A stretch of DNA of 64,000 nt from Bacteroides sp. CAG:709 (GCA_000434935.1 FR882197.1:1-64000), one strand, 5' to 3'; positions 35,689 through 43,602 are shown, numbered from the stretch's first letter. Translations and numbers: made by a program. Notes: generated by a model not told the origin, from the letters alone.

Positions 35689-36498
35689 ATGCCGATTTCA
35701 TCACAGATAACTTCAGTGGATACGTTGCAGGTCAAGTCTGCGACGGAGGCTTTCGTGCAGGGATATCTGCCGACTCACGACGGAACCCTCCTGGGCACGG
35801 TCGCGAGCCCCGACTTATGGGGGACATCGCCGCTGAACTGGGGTCTGATGGCATTGTGCATAATATTCATCCTCCTATTTTTCAGACGTTTCATCTCGAT
35901 ATTTCCGCACATTTCCAGAGGCATGATAAGATGGAAGGAAGTCCTTACGATGGAGAACAACATGCGACTGAGCAGGGAACGCGATTCCGTAGCGGCTGTC
36001 GCGGTGCCGGTAATATGCGTCTGCGTGTCGAGACTCGACCTTTTCCATGCGTCCTACATTGACCCGGCCGAACCCGGGACGAAAACATTGATAGTGTCCG
36101 GGATGATCCTGGGATTCCTGCTGGTGCGCGGAATGATTTCGCTGATGCTGCCGGCGCGCAAACTCAGGAGCGAGACCGCGAGGGCTGCCGGCAGGACAGC
36201 ATACAATTTCATCATCGTGCTTTCAGTCGTTTTGCTCGCCCTCACCGTCGTACATTCATTGTCCCGCGGCTGCGCAGTCTTCTCCGTAAAGGCTGCATTG
36301 ATCTCGTCGGGCGTCCTCTGGGGGCTGTTTTTGCTGAGAAAGTATCAGATAATGGCGTCAGACGCTGGTCATTTCGCCGCATTTTTGTATCTTTGCGCCG
36401 TTGAAATTTTGCCAGCTGCGATGTTGGTAGTTTCAATGTTTCCGGAGGCTGTCCGGGAGCTTGTGGGGATGATTCCCACTGCGATAACGAGAAGTTGA
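35689..36498 (+). CDS. DUF4271 membrane protein
   Basis: 269 aa with about six hydrophobic helices (for example WGLMALCIIFILLFF, TLIVSGMILGFLLVRGMISLML, FIIVLSVVLLALTVV and the C-terminal FLYLCAVEILPAAMLVVSMF). The layout and position, directly before a HemD-like gene, match the Bacteroidota DUF4271 family. Function unknown. It lies in a plus-strand run from the SUI1 gene to yidD. No signal peptide; inner membrane. Confidence 0.82.
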   Translation: MPISSQITSVDTLQVKSATEAFVQGYLPTHDGTLLGTVASPDLWGTSPLNWGLMALCIIFILLFFRRFISIFPHISRGMIRWKEVLTMENNMRLSRERDSVAAVAVPVICVCVSRLDLFHASYIDPAEPGTKTLIVSGMILGFLLVRGMISLMLPARKLRSETARAAGRTAYNFIIVLSVVLLALTVVHSLSRGCAVFSVKAALISSGVLWGLFLLRKYQIMASDAGHFAAFLYLCAVEILPAAMLVVSMFPEAVRELVGMIPTAITRS

Positions 36499-36508
36499 CA
36501 AACGAATT

Positions 36509-37258
36509 ATGGCAATTAAGAAGATTTTGATCTCACAGGAGACACCGATGAACGTGGCTCCATACGAGGCACTCAAAGAAAAATATGGTGTACAGATAGA
36601 TTTCATGCCGTTCTTTCTGATCGAGCCTCTTTCTTCCAGAGAATTCAGAGCCCAGAGAATCAACGTACTGGATTATACAGCAATAGTTTTTTCAGCCAGA
36701 CACATGATCGACGCATTCTTCCGGCTTTGCGAGGAATTGCGCGTGAAAGTGCCTGAGACGATGAAGTATTTCTGCACCTCAGAAGCTGTGGCAATGTATC
36801 TCCAGAAGCACATCGTGTTCAGAAAGAGAAAGATTTTCTACGGCAACGGTACCCCGGCATCCGTGCTGGAGCAGATCGGCACCAAGCACAAGGGCGAGAA
36901 ATTCCTGATAACCACTTCTGATTCAAGCAGCAATGAGGCTCTGAAGGGTCTTTTCGATGCCCAGAAGATTGATTACAGCACGGCCGTTTTCGTGAAGTCA
37001 GTTTCACAGGACCTCAAAGGCGTGGATTTGTCTTCATACGACATGATCGTGGTTTACAACCCGTCGGATATCAAGTCATTGCGCGAGAACTATCCTGATT
37101 TCAAGCCGGAGAACACGAAGTTCGTGACTTTCGGAAAGCAAATCGTGAAGGCAATGGAGGAGGCCGGACTCCCGATCGAGATTCAGGCTCCTACTCCGGA
37201 GGCTCCGTCAGTGGCACGTGCCCTGGACTTGTATCTGGAGAATCACAAGAACGACTAA
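36509..37258 (+). CDS. Uroporphyrinogen-III synthase-like protein
   Basis: 249 aa with the two-lobed HemD-like fold visible by homology: KKILISQETP, YTAIVFSARHMIDAFFRLCEEL, KYFCTSEAVAMYLQKHIVF, EKFLITTSDSSSNEALKGLF, YDMIVVYNPSDIKSL, then FVTFGKQIVKAMEEAG. In heme synthesis HemD closes hydroxymethylbilane to uroporphyrinogen III. Bacteroidota commonly keep this gene next to rnpA even when the rest of the pathway is missing, so activity is not certain. The TAA overlaps the rnpA ATG (TAATG), suggesting coupled translation. Confidence 0.8.
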   Translation: MAIKKILISQETPMNVAPYEALKEKYGVQIDFMPFFLIEPLSSREFRAQRINVLDYTAIVFSARHMIDAFFRLCEELRVKVPETMKYFCTSEAVAMYLQKHIVFRKRKIFYGNGTPASVLEQIGTKHKGEKFLITTSDSSSNEALKGLFDAQKIDYSTAVFVKSVSQDLKGVDLSSYDMIVVYNPSDIKSLRENYPDFKPENTKFVTFGKQIVKAMEEAGLPIEIQAPTPEAPSVARALDLYLENHKND

Positions 37259-37683
37259 TGGTTAATGAAGTCCGTAACACATTGAAAAAGAATGAGAGGC
37301 TATCCTCCAAGGCTGGTCTCTCGGCTCTTTTCGCGAATGGTCGTTACGGCAATGCCAAAGGCATCAGGTATTGTTTCAATGCCGGTAATTCCCTGCCTTA
37401 CAACAGAATAGTGGTTTCCGTGCCGAAGCGTTGCTTCAAGCGCGCTGTAAAACGCAACCTTCTCAAGCGTCGCATCCGCGAGGCCTATCGTCTGAACAAA
37501 CAGCTCCTGCCGGTGTCAATGCCCGATGGCGGTACTGACATCTTGTTCATTTACAGCACGAAAGAGGTGCTGGATTTTTCTGCGGTGCAGGAAGCCGTGA
37601 CGTCTTCTCTTACGGCGATTGCCGCACGTCTTGCCGCCAGGTCCGCTGCTGCAGAAAGTAATGTCGTCGAAATTTCGGAGTAA
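37258..37683 (+). CDS. rnpA: Ribonuclease P protein component
   Basis: Protein cofactor of RNase P for tRNA 5' maturation. 141 aa, basic, slightly long. Core motifs are [59 protein letters not shown] (the RNR signature) and [14 protein letters not shown]. Both ends overlap neighbours by one base: TAATG with the HemD-like gene and with yidD. The common rpmH-rnpA pairing is not present here; rpmH must be elsewhere. Confidence 0.95.
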   Translation: MVNEVRNTLKKNERLSSKAGLSALFANGRYGNAKGIRYCFNAGNSLPYNRIVVSVPKRCFKRAVKRNLLKRRIREAYRLNKQLLPVSMPDGGTDILFIYSTKEVLDFSAVQEAVTSSLTAIAARLAARSAAAESNVVEISE

Positions 37684-37952
37684 TGTGCAAGTCTACAGAT
37701 AAGGGACACCGCAGCAAGTTCGCGGAAATCGTGAGGAAGGTCGCGATATTCCCTTTCATTGTCCTTATCACATTTTATCGCAAGTGCATATCGCCTTACA
37801 CGCCGCCGGCATGCCGCTTCACGCCGACTTGTTCCGAGTATGCGCTCCAGGCGTTTCGCAAATGGGGTCCGTTCAAGGGGCTTTATCTTACCGTCCGCCG
37901 TCTGCTGCGCTGTCATCCATGGGGCGGATCCGGATATGATCCTGTGCCGTAG
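37683..37952 (+). CDS. yidD: Membrane protein insertion efficiency factor YidD
   Basis: 89 aa. The YidD/haemolytic domain is complete: [61 protein letters not shown], with its conserved Cys residues. It assists YidC/Sec membrane insertion at the inner-membrane face. The start overlaps the rnpA stop. A palindromic repeat follows 34 bases downstream. Confidence 0.95.
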   Translation: MCKSTDKGHRSKFAEIVRKVAIFPFIVLITFYRKCISPYTPPACRFTPTCSEYALQAFRKWGPFKGLYLTVRRLLRCHPWGGSGYDPVP

Positions 37953-37986
37953 CCGTAGGAAACGGGGCATGGGGCATTCGACTTCT

Positions 37987-38059
37987 GTCGTGCGCAAAAA
38001 CGGCTGATTTACTCACGACAGCACAGTTTTCGGGCATGATGTGCGTGGAAAACGTTTTA
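37987..38059. repeat. 72-base palindromic dispersed repeat, copy 1
   Basis: From TCGTGCGCAAAAACG (37988) through the hairpin partner TTTACTCACGAC to AAAACGTTTTA (38049-38059). Aligned without gaps to 42781-42852, about 57 of 72 positions are identical, with the same 61-base distance between TCGTGC and the perfect palindrome AAAACGTTTT. It is followed by a further TACGCACG word. No coding capacity. Confidence 0.75.
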
Positions 38060-38108
38060 TTACGCACGTCAGCAGAGTGTTTCTAAACTTCACACCTTCA
38101 CACTGGGG

Positions 38109-38141
38109 TAAAAAAAGAGCCGCACGAATCCGTACGGCTCT
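38109..38141 (-). terminator. Intrinsic terminator after tsf
   Basis: On the minus strand AGAGCCGTACGG-ATTC-GTGCGGCTCT forms an 11-bp stem with one G-T pair, followed by seven T. It is 20 bases past the tsf stop. Confidence 0.85.
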
Positions 38142-38161
38142 TATAGTATTTACAGAGTAAA

Positions 38162-38995
38162 TTAGTCTGTGAGTGAGAATCTCTGGAAAGCGAGAACCTT
38201 AGCCTCTTTATCCGCTGTGTGGATATATTCGAGAACTGAAAGTTTGTTATCCCAAATGAACTCCTGATCCTCGAGAGTCTGCTCTTTGAAGAACTTCTTG
38301 AGCTTACCCTTCGCGATGTTCTCAAGCATTGCCTCAGGCTTGCCTGCCATCTTCGGATCCTCGGCGATCTGCTGCTTGTACATAGCAAGCTCCTTCTCGA
38401 CAGTCTCCTTAGGGCAATCAGCCTCAGAAACAGATACAGGGTGCATTGAAGTAACCTGCATTGCCACGTTGCGGCCGATTTCGGTAGGAACCTCTTTGTT
38501 GAAGGCAACGATAGCGCCCAACTTGGAGTTGTTGTGAACGTACTCGGCGACATACGGAGCCTCGAGAGCAGCGTAGAAAGCGAGAACGTGCTTCTCACCG
38601 GTCTTACCAGTCTGAGCAGAAATCTCCTCTTCTACAGTGTAGCCATCGTTCAACTTCACAGCTTTAAGAGCCTCGATGTCAGCAGGGAAAGCTGCGATGG
38701 CAGCATCTGCGATAGAGTTGGCGAGATTCTTGAAGTCTGGAGTAGCTGATACGAAGTCTGTCTCGCAACCAAGGCACATGATGATAGCCTTGTTACCGTT
38801 GATACGGACGAGGACAGCGCCCTCGGTAGTCTCACGGTCAGCTCTCTTGGCTGCCACGAGCTTGCCTTTCTCACGGATGATCTCAACTGCCTTGTCGAAA
38901 TCGCCTTCAGCCTCTGCAAGGGCTTTCTTGCAATCCATCATACCGGCACTGGTCATCTTACGTAATTTCATTACGTCAGCTGCTGTAATCTGCAT
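38162..38995 (-). CDS. tsf: Translation elongation factor Ts
   Basis: Guanine-nucleotide exchange factor for EF-Tu. 277 aa, the Bacteroidota length. It starts MQITAADVMKLRKMTSAGMMDCKKALAEAEGDFDKAVEIIREKG (the UBA-like N-terminus with the conserved TGAGMMDCKKAL-type motif). The core has TDFVSATPDFKNLANSIA and AMQVTSMHPVSVSE. It lies 17 bases after rpsB, the classic rpsB-tsf pair, and ends at a strong terminator. Confidence 0.97.
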   Translation of the reverse strand: MQITAADVMKLRKMTSAGMMDCKKALAEAEGDFDKAVEIIREKGKLVAAKRADRETTEGAVLVRINGNKAIIMCLGCETDFVSATPDFKNLANSIADAAIAAFPADIEALKAVKLNDGYTVEEEISAQTGKTGEKHVLAFYAALEAPYVAEYVHNNSKLGAIVAFNKEVPTEIGRNVAMQVTSMHPVSVSEADCPKETVEKELAMYKQQIAEDPKMAGKPEAMLENIAKGKLKKFFKEQTLEDQEFIWDNKLSVLEYIHTADKEAKVLAFQRFSLTD

Positions 38996-39012
38996 AGTAA
39001 AATGAGTTTAAA

Positions 39013-39861
39013 TTATTCTGCTTTAACTTCTTCTGCTGCAGCTGGTGCTTCAGCAGCCTCTACCGGAGCGGCCTCTACAGCCTCCTCAGCGTCTTTTGCG
39101 CCTTTACGAGGACGGAGCTTCTTGGTAGCTGGTTTCTCAGCTGCCTCGTTAGCTGCCTCTTTCTCCTTTTCGAGCTTCCTTTCGTCCAATCCCTCCTGGA
39201 TGGCAACGCAAAGAGCATTGGTGATGTACTCAATTGACTTTGCGGCATCATCATTAGCCGGAATCACATAATCAATAGGGGTAGGATCGCAACATGTATC
39301 AACCATAGCGATTACCGGAATATTCAGACGGTTTGCCTCTTTAACGGCATTTGCCTCCTTCTGTATGTCCACTACGAAAAGTGCTGACGGGAGACGGCTC
39401 ATATCCTTGATGGAACCGAGGTTCTTCTCAAGTTTAGCCCTCTGGCGGTCAATCTGAAGACGCTCTCTCTTGGCGAGCTTCTCATAAGTACCATCTTCCT
39501 TCATCTTGTCGATGGTATTCATCTTTTTGATTGCCTTACGGATGGTAGGGAAGTTAGTAAGCATTCCACCTGGCCATCTTTCTGATACATAAGGCATGTT
39601 GACTGAAGCGGCTTTCTCTGCGATGATTTCTTTAGCCTGCTTCTTGGTTGCAACGAAGAGAATCTTGCGGCCTGAGCGTGCAAGTTCTTTCATTACTTCT
39701 GCAGCCTCGTCAATCTTGACGATACTCTTGTGCAGGTCGATGATGTGAATCCCGTTCCTTTCAATGAAGATATAAGGAGCCATTTTAGGATTCCATTTCC
39801 TGGCAAGATGCCCGAAATGTGCACCTGCTTCGAGTAATTCTTGGAAATTTGTTCTTGGCAT
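39013..39861 (-). CDS. rpsB: 30S ribosomal protein S2
   Basis: 282 aa from the ATG at 39861 (MPRTNFQELLEAGAHFGHLARKWNPKMAPYIF). An in-frame opening runs to 40020 but is not typical of S2, so it is treated as leader RNA. Core motifs are NGIHIIDLHKSIVKI, VATKKQAKEII, RWPGGMLTNFPTIRK, PSALFVVDIQKEANAVKEANRLNIPVIAMVDT and VIPANDDAAKSI. The last 45 residues are an Ala/Glu/Lys-rich extension (KKLRPRKGAKDAEEAVEA and on), common in Bacteroidota S2. Confidence 0.96.
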   Translation of the reverse strand: MPRTNFQELLEAGAHFGHLARKWNPKMAPYIFIERNGIHIIDLHKSIVKIDEAAEVMKELARSGRKILFVATKKQAKEIIAEKAASVNMPYVSERWPGGMLTNFPTIRKAIKKMNTIDKMKEDGTYEKLAKRERLQIDRQRAKLEKNLGSIKDMSRLPSALFVVDIQKEANAVKEANRLNIPVIAMVDTCCDPTPIDYVIPANDDAAKSIEYITNALCVAIQEGLDERKLEKEKEAANEAAEKPATKKLRPRKGAKDAEEAVEAAPVEAAEAPAAAEEVKAE

Positions 39862-40082
39862 TTTTTCTAGTGATGTTTCTTTGTTACACTTTCCCTTCAA
39901 GCTGTAGCCATAGCTTGTCGGGCTCTTTTCATCAATCCTGAAGCAGCGGCCGTCCCCGACCGGTCTCCGGGATTTTCCGCAGTCACGGCAATCTTCAAGC
40001 AGCTTGCGCAGAATTCGCATCCTGCACCAGGTCCGAAGATTTGTAAACCTGACTGTGCATGTAAATCAATGTGTCCGTAAGA
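39862..40082 (-). promoter_or_regulatory. Long rpsB leader, possible regulatory RNA
   Basis: 221 bases between rpsI and rpsB without a convincing gene. On the minus strand it has GC-rich segments able to pair (for example CCGGTCGGGGACGGCCGC near 39950-39967 and GGACCTGGTGCAGG near 40020-40033). r-protein operons often carry autoregulatory leaders. No family was identified by eye. Confidence 0.35.
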
Positions 40083-40475
40083 TTAACGCTTACTGAACTG
40101 GAAGCGGCGACGTGCACCAGGCTGACCAGGTTTCTTCCTCTCGACTTCTCTTGCGTCACGGGTAAGGAAACCAGCGGTCTTGAGAGCAGAACGATAAGCC
40201 TCTTTATCTACTTCGCAAAGTGCGCGGGCGATACCGAGTCTCAATGCTTCTGCCTGACCTTTGATTCCACCTCCCACGAGGTTGGCCTTGATGTCAAACT
40301 GACCTGTCGTACCGGTTACTTCGAATGGCTGATTGACAATGTACTGAAGAGACTCGTCAGGGAAATATACCTGAAGTTCCTTTCCATTGATAGTCACATT
40401 ACCTGTACCAGCAGCGACATAAACACGAGCCACAGCTGATTTACGTCTTCCAAGGGCGTTTACTGTTTTTTCCAT
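40083..40475 (-). CDS. rpsI: 30S ribosomal protein S9
   Basis: 130 aa, full length. It has MEKTVNALGRRKSAVARVYV, GNVTINGKELQVYF, VVGGGIKGQAEALRLGIARALCEV and the invariant C-terminus ARRRFQFSKR, whose final Lys-Arg contacts the P-site tRNA. It lies 9 bases downstream of rplM in the usual rplM-rpsI order. Co-transcription from the box at 40998 is expected. Confidence 0.97.
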   Translation of the reverse strand: MEKTVNALGRRKSAVARVYVAAGTGNVTINGKELQVYFPDESLQYIVNQPFEVTGTTGQFDIKANLVGGGIKGQAEALRLGIARALCEVDKEAYRSALKTAGFLTRDAREVERKKPGQPGARRRFQFSKR

Positions 40476-40484
40476 TTGCTCTGT

Positions 40485-40937
40485 TTAAATTTCGTTCAAC
40501 TTAATTTCTTTTGGTTGCTGCGCCTGGTGCGGATGCTCAGGACCTGCATAGATGAACAGGTTGTTGATGAGCTTGTCACCAAGACGAGTCTTAGGAAGCA
40601 TGCCTTTGACAGCCTTCCTGACCAGTTCGGTAGGTCTTGTGCGAAGAATCTCCTTGGCTGTGGTAGTACGCTGTCCACCCGGATATCCGGTGTAACGTGT
40701 GTATACCTTGTTGGTCATCTTCTTGCCTTTGAGAGCCACCTTCTCAGCATTGATGACGATGACATTGTCACCGCAATCAACGTTAGGTGTGAAGCCGGCT
40801 TTGGTCTTGCCACGGAGGACAAGAGCAACGCGGGCCGCAAGACGGCCAAGTGCCAGATCGGTAGCATCAATGACGACCCACTCTTTGTTTACAGTTGCCT
40901 TGTTAAGGAAAACTGATTTGTAGCTTTGTGTGTCCAC
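40485..40937 (-). CDS. rplM: 50S ribosomal protein L13
   Basis: 150 aa. It starts with GTG at 40937 (MDTQSYKSVFLNKATVNKEWVVIDATDLALGRLAARVA), which matches the family start, so a non-ATG start is chosen. Other motifs are GDNVIVINAEKVALKGKKMTNKVYTRYTGYPGG, RPTELVRKAVKGMLPKTRLG and YAGPEHPHQAQQP. A leader of about 55 bases separates it from the -7 box. The GTG start may lower or tune translation; L13 commonly autoregulates this operon. Confidence 0.96.
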   Translation of the reverse strand: MDTQSYKSVFLNKATVNKEWVVIDATDLALGRLAARVALVLRGKTKAGFTPNVDCGDNVIVINAEKVALKGKKMTNKVYTRYTGYPGGQRTTTAKEILRTRPTELVRKAVKGMLPKTRLGDKLINNLFIYAGPEHPHQAQQPKEIKLNEI

Positions 40938-40997
40938 TGTCTTGATCTTTAATTGGTTAATAATAAAATTTGCGATCCCTACACATTATAGGGGTCG

Positions 40998-41005
40998 CAA
41001 AGGTA
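40998..41005 (-). promoter_or_regulatory. -7 box for the rplM operon
   Basis: Minus-strand TACCTTTG, an exact TAnnTTTG match, 61 bases before the rplM GTG. Confidence 0.7.
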
Positions 41006-41048
41006 GCAATAATTTTCCAAACCACAAAATATCAATGAAGTTTGTATT

Positions 41049-42146
41049 TCAATGGTCGTCTTTCGGATCTTCTTTCGGGTCCTCCTTCGGGTCTTCCTTA
41101 GGAAGGACGATCGTGCGGAAGCGTTTCTGCCGGCGTTCCCAGCGTTCGCGGGCGAACTGCTGCATGTCCGTCGCCTGGTCATTCTCGTCAATGATTTCCA
41201 GCCCGAGTATAGTCTCAATGATGTCCTCAAGGGTGATGATTCCCTGGAAACAGCCGTATTCATCTATTATAAGGGCCATCTGTTCATGCTTCTTCAGCAA
41301 TTCCTCCCAGATGAATCCGCATGAATCCTCCTCCTTGAAGAATGAAATAGGACGTTTGAGTTCCACCAGTCTCTTGTCGAACTCGTCATCCGCCAGACCT
41401 TCCAAGGCATCACTCAACAATATATATCCGGTAATGTATTCCGGCGAATCGGCATAGACCGGGATTCTGGAGAAATGCAGATACGTGTCATTCTTGTAGA
41501 AATTCTTCAGTGTCATGTTCTCCTGGGCAGTCATTGCGACAATCCTCGGAGTCATCACATCGCACGCCTTCACATTGTCCAGCTTCATTATGTTCTGGAT
41601 GACCTTGTTCTCGTCGGAGTCGATCACGCCTTCCTCCAGTCCGATGTTCGCCATGGCAGTCACCTCGTCCCTGCTCACGGTCGCCTCGTCGTCATCTCTG
41701 CTCAACAGACGTGTAATCAATTGAACGATAATGACAAGCGGCCACATCAGCACGGTCAGGAAAGAAATCACCGATGTCACGAATCCCATCAGGCTCTTCC
41801 AATATGAAGTTCCGATGGTTTTCGGCACAATCTCCGAGAACACCAGCACGAGCAATGTGGTAGCCGCCGAAATGATTCCGAACCATGCGCTTCCGAACAA
41901 TATCGTAGCCTGACGGCCAATAGCCGCCGCGCCCAATGTATTGGCAATCGTATTCAATGAAAGTATTGCAGCCAGAGGCCTGTCCGGATCCGATTTGAAC
42001 TTGTAGAATTTATCGGCCGGCTTGTATCCCTGTTCTTTTTTCATCGTCACGAAAGATATCGGCGTAGACATCAACACCGATTCCAGAAGCGAGCAAAGGA
42101 ACGAAACGCCCAGCGTCCCCAGCATGTAAATTATAAGCAGAACCAT
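41049..42146 (-). CDS. CNNM/CBS-pair membrane protein (hemolysin-C-like)
   Basis: 365 aa from Met at 42146 (MVLLIIYMLGTLGVSFLCSLLESVLMSTPISFV). The N-terminal DUF21/CNNM domain has about four hydrophobic segments and the family motif VLVFSEIVPKTIGTSYW. A cytoplasmic acidic hinge follows (EEGVIDSDENKVIQNIMKL), then a CBS pair (VMTPRIVAMTAQ ... SRIPVYADSPEYITGYILLSDAL, and LIIDEYGCFQGIITLEDIIETILG). The C-terminal CorC_HlyC domain of many relatives is missing. Instead it ends KEDPKEDPKEDPKDDH, encoded by a 12-base tandem repeat at about 41055-41100. Likely a Mg/Co efflux or ion-sensing protein. Monocistronic. Confidence 0.86.
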   Translation of the reverse strand: MVLLIIYMLGTLGVSFLCSLLESVLMSTPISFVTMKKEQGYKPADKFYKFKSDPDRPLAAILSLNTIANTLGAAAIGRQATILFGSAWFGIISAATTLLVLVFSEIVPKTIGTSYWKSLMGFVTSVISFLTVLMWPLVIIVQLITRLLSRDDDEATVSRDEVTAMANIGLEEGVIDSDENKVIQNIMKLDNVKACDVMTPRIVAMTAQENMTLKNFYKNDTYLHFSRIPVYADSPEYITGYILLSDALEGLADDEFDKRLVELKRPISFFKEEDSCGFIWEELLKKHEQMALIIDEYGCFQGIITLEDIIETILGLEIIDENDQATDMQQFARERWERRQKRFRTIVLPKEDPKEDPKEDPKDDH

Positions 42147-42166
42147 AGGTTTTCCATAATATTCCG

Positions 42167-42174
42167 CAAACTTA
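42167..42174 (-). promoter_or_regulatory. -7 box for the CNNM gene
   Basis: Minus-strand TAAGTTTG matches TAnnTTTG, 20 bases before the ATG at 42146. Confidence 0.5.
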
Positions 42175-42278
42175 CACAAAATCCCGGAATAATTTCGTCC
42201 GCCGCCCTATAAATCTTAACGTTTAAGAATTTTATTGAGCCTCGGCGTGAGTTTGTCCAGGATGCGGGAGAAAATAAT

Positions 42279-42286
42279 TAACTTTG
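42279..42286 (+). promoter_or_regulatory. -7 box for bcp
   Basis: TAACTTTG matches TAnnTTTG, 26 bases before the ATG at 42313. Its position rules out the earlier in-frame ATG at 42235 as the start. Confidence 0.6.
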
Positions 42287-42312
42287 CAGAAGGATCTAAA
42301 ACCAAAATAGAT

Positions 42313-42759
42313 ATGCTTGAGATTGGTAATGTCATTCCTGAATTTGCAGCGCAGGATCAGAATGGAAACATTGTTTCATCTGCCGACCTTATCGGCAAAA
42401 AGACTGTGGTTTATTTCTATCCGAAGGCCAATACACCTGGTTGTACTGCGGAGGCGTGCTGCCTGAGGGATAATTATGAGAGATTTTTGGCACTCGGATA
42501 TAATGTCATCGGAATCAGCAAGGACAGTGTGAAGGCACAGAAGAATTTCAGCGACAAATACGCATTGCCGTTCCCGTTGCTTTCCGATCCGGACGCATCC
42601 GTCATCAAGGCTTTCGGCGCATGGGGCGAAAAGAAGCTTTACGGGAAGACCTATGAGGGCATATTGCGTAAGACATTTATTTTCAATGAGAAAGGAGAGC
42701 TTGTAGAAATCATTGAAAAAGTCAATACCAAAAATCACGCTGAGCAAATTTTGAAATAG
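42313..42759 (+). CDS. bcp: Thioredoxin-dependent peroxiredoxin (BCP)
   Basis: Reduces peroxides using thioredoxin. 148 aa from the ATG at 42313. Thioredoxin-fold motifs are IGNVIPEFAAQDQNGN, TVVYFYPKANTPGCTAEACCLRDNYERF (peroxidatic Cys in TPGCT, with a second Cys pair AEACC close by) and VIGISKDSVKAQKNFSDKY. The PxxxTPGCTxEAC signature is intact. It follows its own promoter-like box, and a palindromic repeat starts 21 bases after the stop. Confidence 0.94.
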   Translation: MLEIGNVIPEFAAQDQNGNIVSSADLIGKKTVVYFYPKANTPGCTAEACCLRDNYERFLALGYNVIGISKDSVKAQKNFSDKYALPFPLLSDPDASVIKAFGAWGEKKLYGKTYEGILRKTFIFNEKGELVEIIEKVNTKNHAEQILK

Positions 42760-42779
42760 GGATAATTCCACAGGCCTTT

Positions 42780-42852
42780 CTCGTGCATAAAAACGCCTGA
42801 TTTACGCACGACAGGATGAATTATGGACGTGATGTGCGCAGAAAACGTTTTA
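42780..42852. repeat. 72-base palindromic dispersed repeat, copy 2
   Basis: TCGTGCATAAAAACG (42781) pairs imperfectly with TTTACGCACGAC (42801-42812). The element runs to AAAACGTTTTA (42842-42852). A second AAAACGTTTT follows at 42893-42902. It aligns without gaps with copy 1 at 37988-38059. Confidence 0.75.
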
Positions 42853-43073
42853 AACGGTACCGAAGGTATTTACTGAAACCATTTGTTCCGCGAAAACGTT
42901 TTATGTAGTACAGAATCTTGGTTTCTCACCATGGCCTGGATCTACCCCCTGACCCCCTAATCCACAGCAGGCGTACCACGGAATTTCGATACGCCAGAGT
43001 TTAGGCGACAAGGGATTCCCCACCCCTGACCCATGAACTGGAGAAGCAAATCGTTTTCTCTTGTTGTCATATC

Positions 43074-43101
43074 ATGTACCTTTATCTATTCAAAGGTACA
43101 T
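43074..43101. repeat. Perfect inverted repeat ATGTACCTTT / AAAGGTACAT
   Basis: 10-base arms around an 8-base spacer. On the minus strand it contains TACCTTTG, a perfect -7 box, with no gene downstream of it within 300 bases. It could be a regulator site, or a promoter for a small RNA reading left. Confidence 0.55.
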
Positions 43102-43219
43102 ACTTTTTAGTTATCCTAAACACAAGGTTTTCCCCCTGACCCCAAACATTCCTTTGCGAGAGTCCAGAATTCGCAGGTCAGGAGAGGCTTAGAGCATGTT
43201 CGTGCCGGGAAAAAACGAA

Positions 43220-43249
43220 AAAAGCACCGCGGAAAACCGAAGTGCTTTT
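43220..43249 (-). terminator. Intrinsic terminator after tRNA-Val
   Basis: Minus-strand AAAAGCAC...GTGCTTTT stem with CGG/CCG inside, followed by TTTTCGTTTTT, 8 bases beyond the tRNA-Val 3' end. Confidence 0.8.
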
Positions 43250-43256
43250 CTTGGAG

Positions 43257-43331
43257 TGGGAGCAGAGGGAGTCGAACCCCCGACCCTCTGCTTGTAAGGC
43301 AGACGCTCTGAACCAACTGAGCTATGCTCCC
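43257..43331 (-). tRNA. tRNA-Val (TAC)
   Basis: Minus-strand cloverleaf GGGAGCATAGCTCAG..., with anticodon stem CTGCC, loop CTTACAA (anticodon TAC) and T-arm GGGGGTTCGACTCCCTC. The acceptor GGGAGCA pairs with TGCTCCC, discriminator A. CCA is not encoded. It lies 21 bases from tRNA-Asn; both probably share one transcript. Confidence 0.96.
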
Positions 43332-43352
43332 AAGCGATTTTTCAATCTTTGG

Positions 43353-43426
43353 CTCCTGAACCAGGACTTGAACCTGGGACCCTCTGATTAACAGTCAGAT
43401 GCTCTAACCAACTGAGCTATTCAGGA
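43353..43426 (-). tRNA. tRNA-Asn (GTT)
   Basis: Minus-strand TCCTGAATAGCTCAGTTGG..., anticodon loop CTGTTAA (anticodon GTT) and T-arm CCAGGTTCAAGTCCTGG. The acceptor TCCTGAA pairs with TTCAGGA, discriminator G. CCA is not encoded. First RNA of the Asn-Val pair. Confidence 0.96.
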
Positions 43427-43457
43427 ATTTTTTACCCGTTATTTCGTATCGGGATTG

Positions 43458-43465
43458 CAAAGGTA
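43458..43465 (-). promoter_or_regulatory. -7 box for tRNA-Asn/tRNA-Val
   Basis: Minus-strand TACCTTTG, 32 bases before the tRNA-Asn 5' end; exact TAnnTTTG match. Confidence 0.65.
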
Positions 43466-43508
43466 CAACAATTTCTGGTCCCTGCAAATTTTTTTGCTAT
43501 TTTTTTGC

Positions 43509-43516
43509 TACCTTTG
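43509..43516 (+). promoter_or_regulatory. -7 box upstream of the HU-like gene
   Basis: TACCTTTG on the plus strand, 86 bases before the ATG at 43603 and preceded by T-runs. Divergent from the tRNA promoter. Confidence 0.5.
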
Positions 43517-43602
43517 TCAAGAAATTTTTACGGCAACTGGGCGCAGGAGATAGAATTTCCTTAAAATCAATCGAATACGCTTTCATTCAAATTCTACGAA
43601 AT

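Larger units (their letters stand above)
42760..43256. other. Intergenic region bcp / tRNA-Val
   Basis: About 500 bases with no gene. It contains the palindromic repeat (42780-42852), two exact CCCCCTGACCCC words (about 42945 and 43131), a perfect 10-base inverted repeat at 43074-43101 and the tRNA-Val terminator. The rest is unremarkable. Confidence 0.5.

Noticed and set aside
39862..40020. N-terminal extension of S2 (53 codons)
   Set aside because: Cys/Arg-rich and unlike any S2 start; the family-typical MPRTNFQELLEAG start at 39861 fits better.
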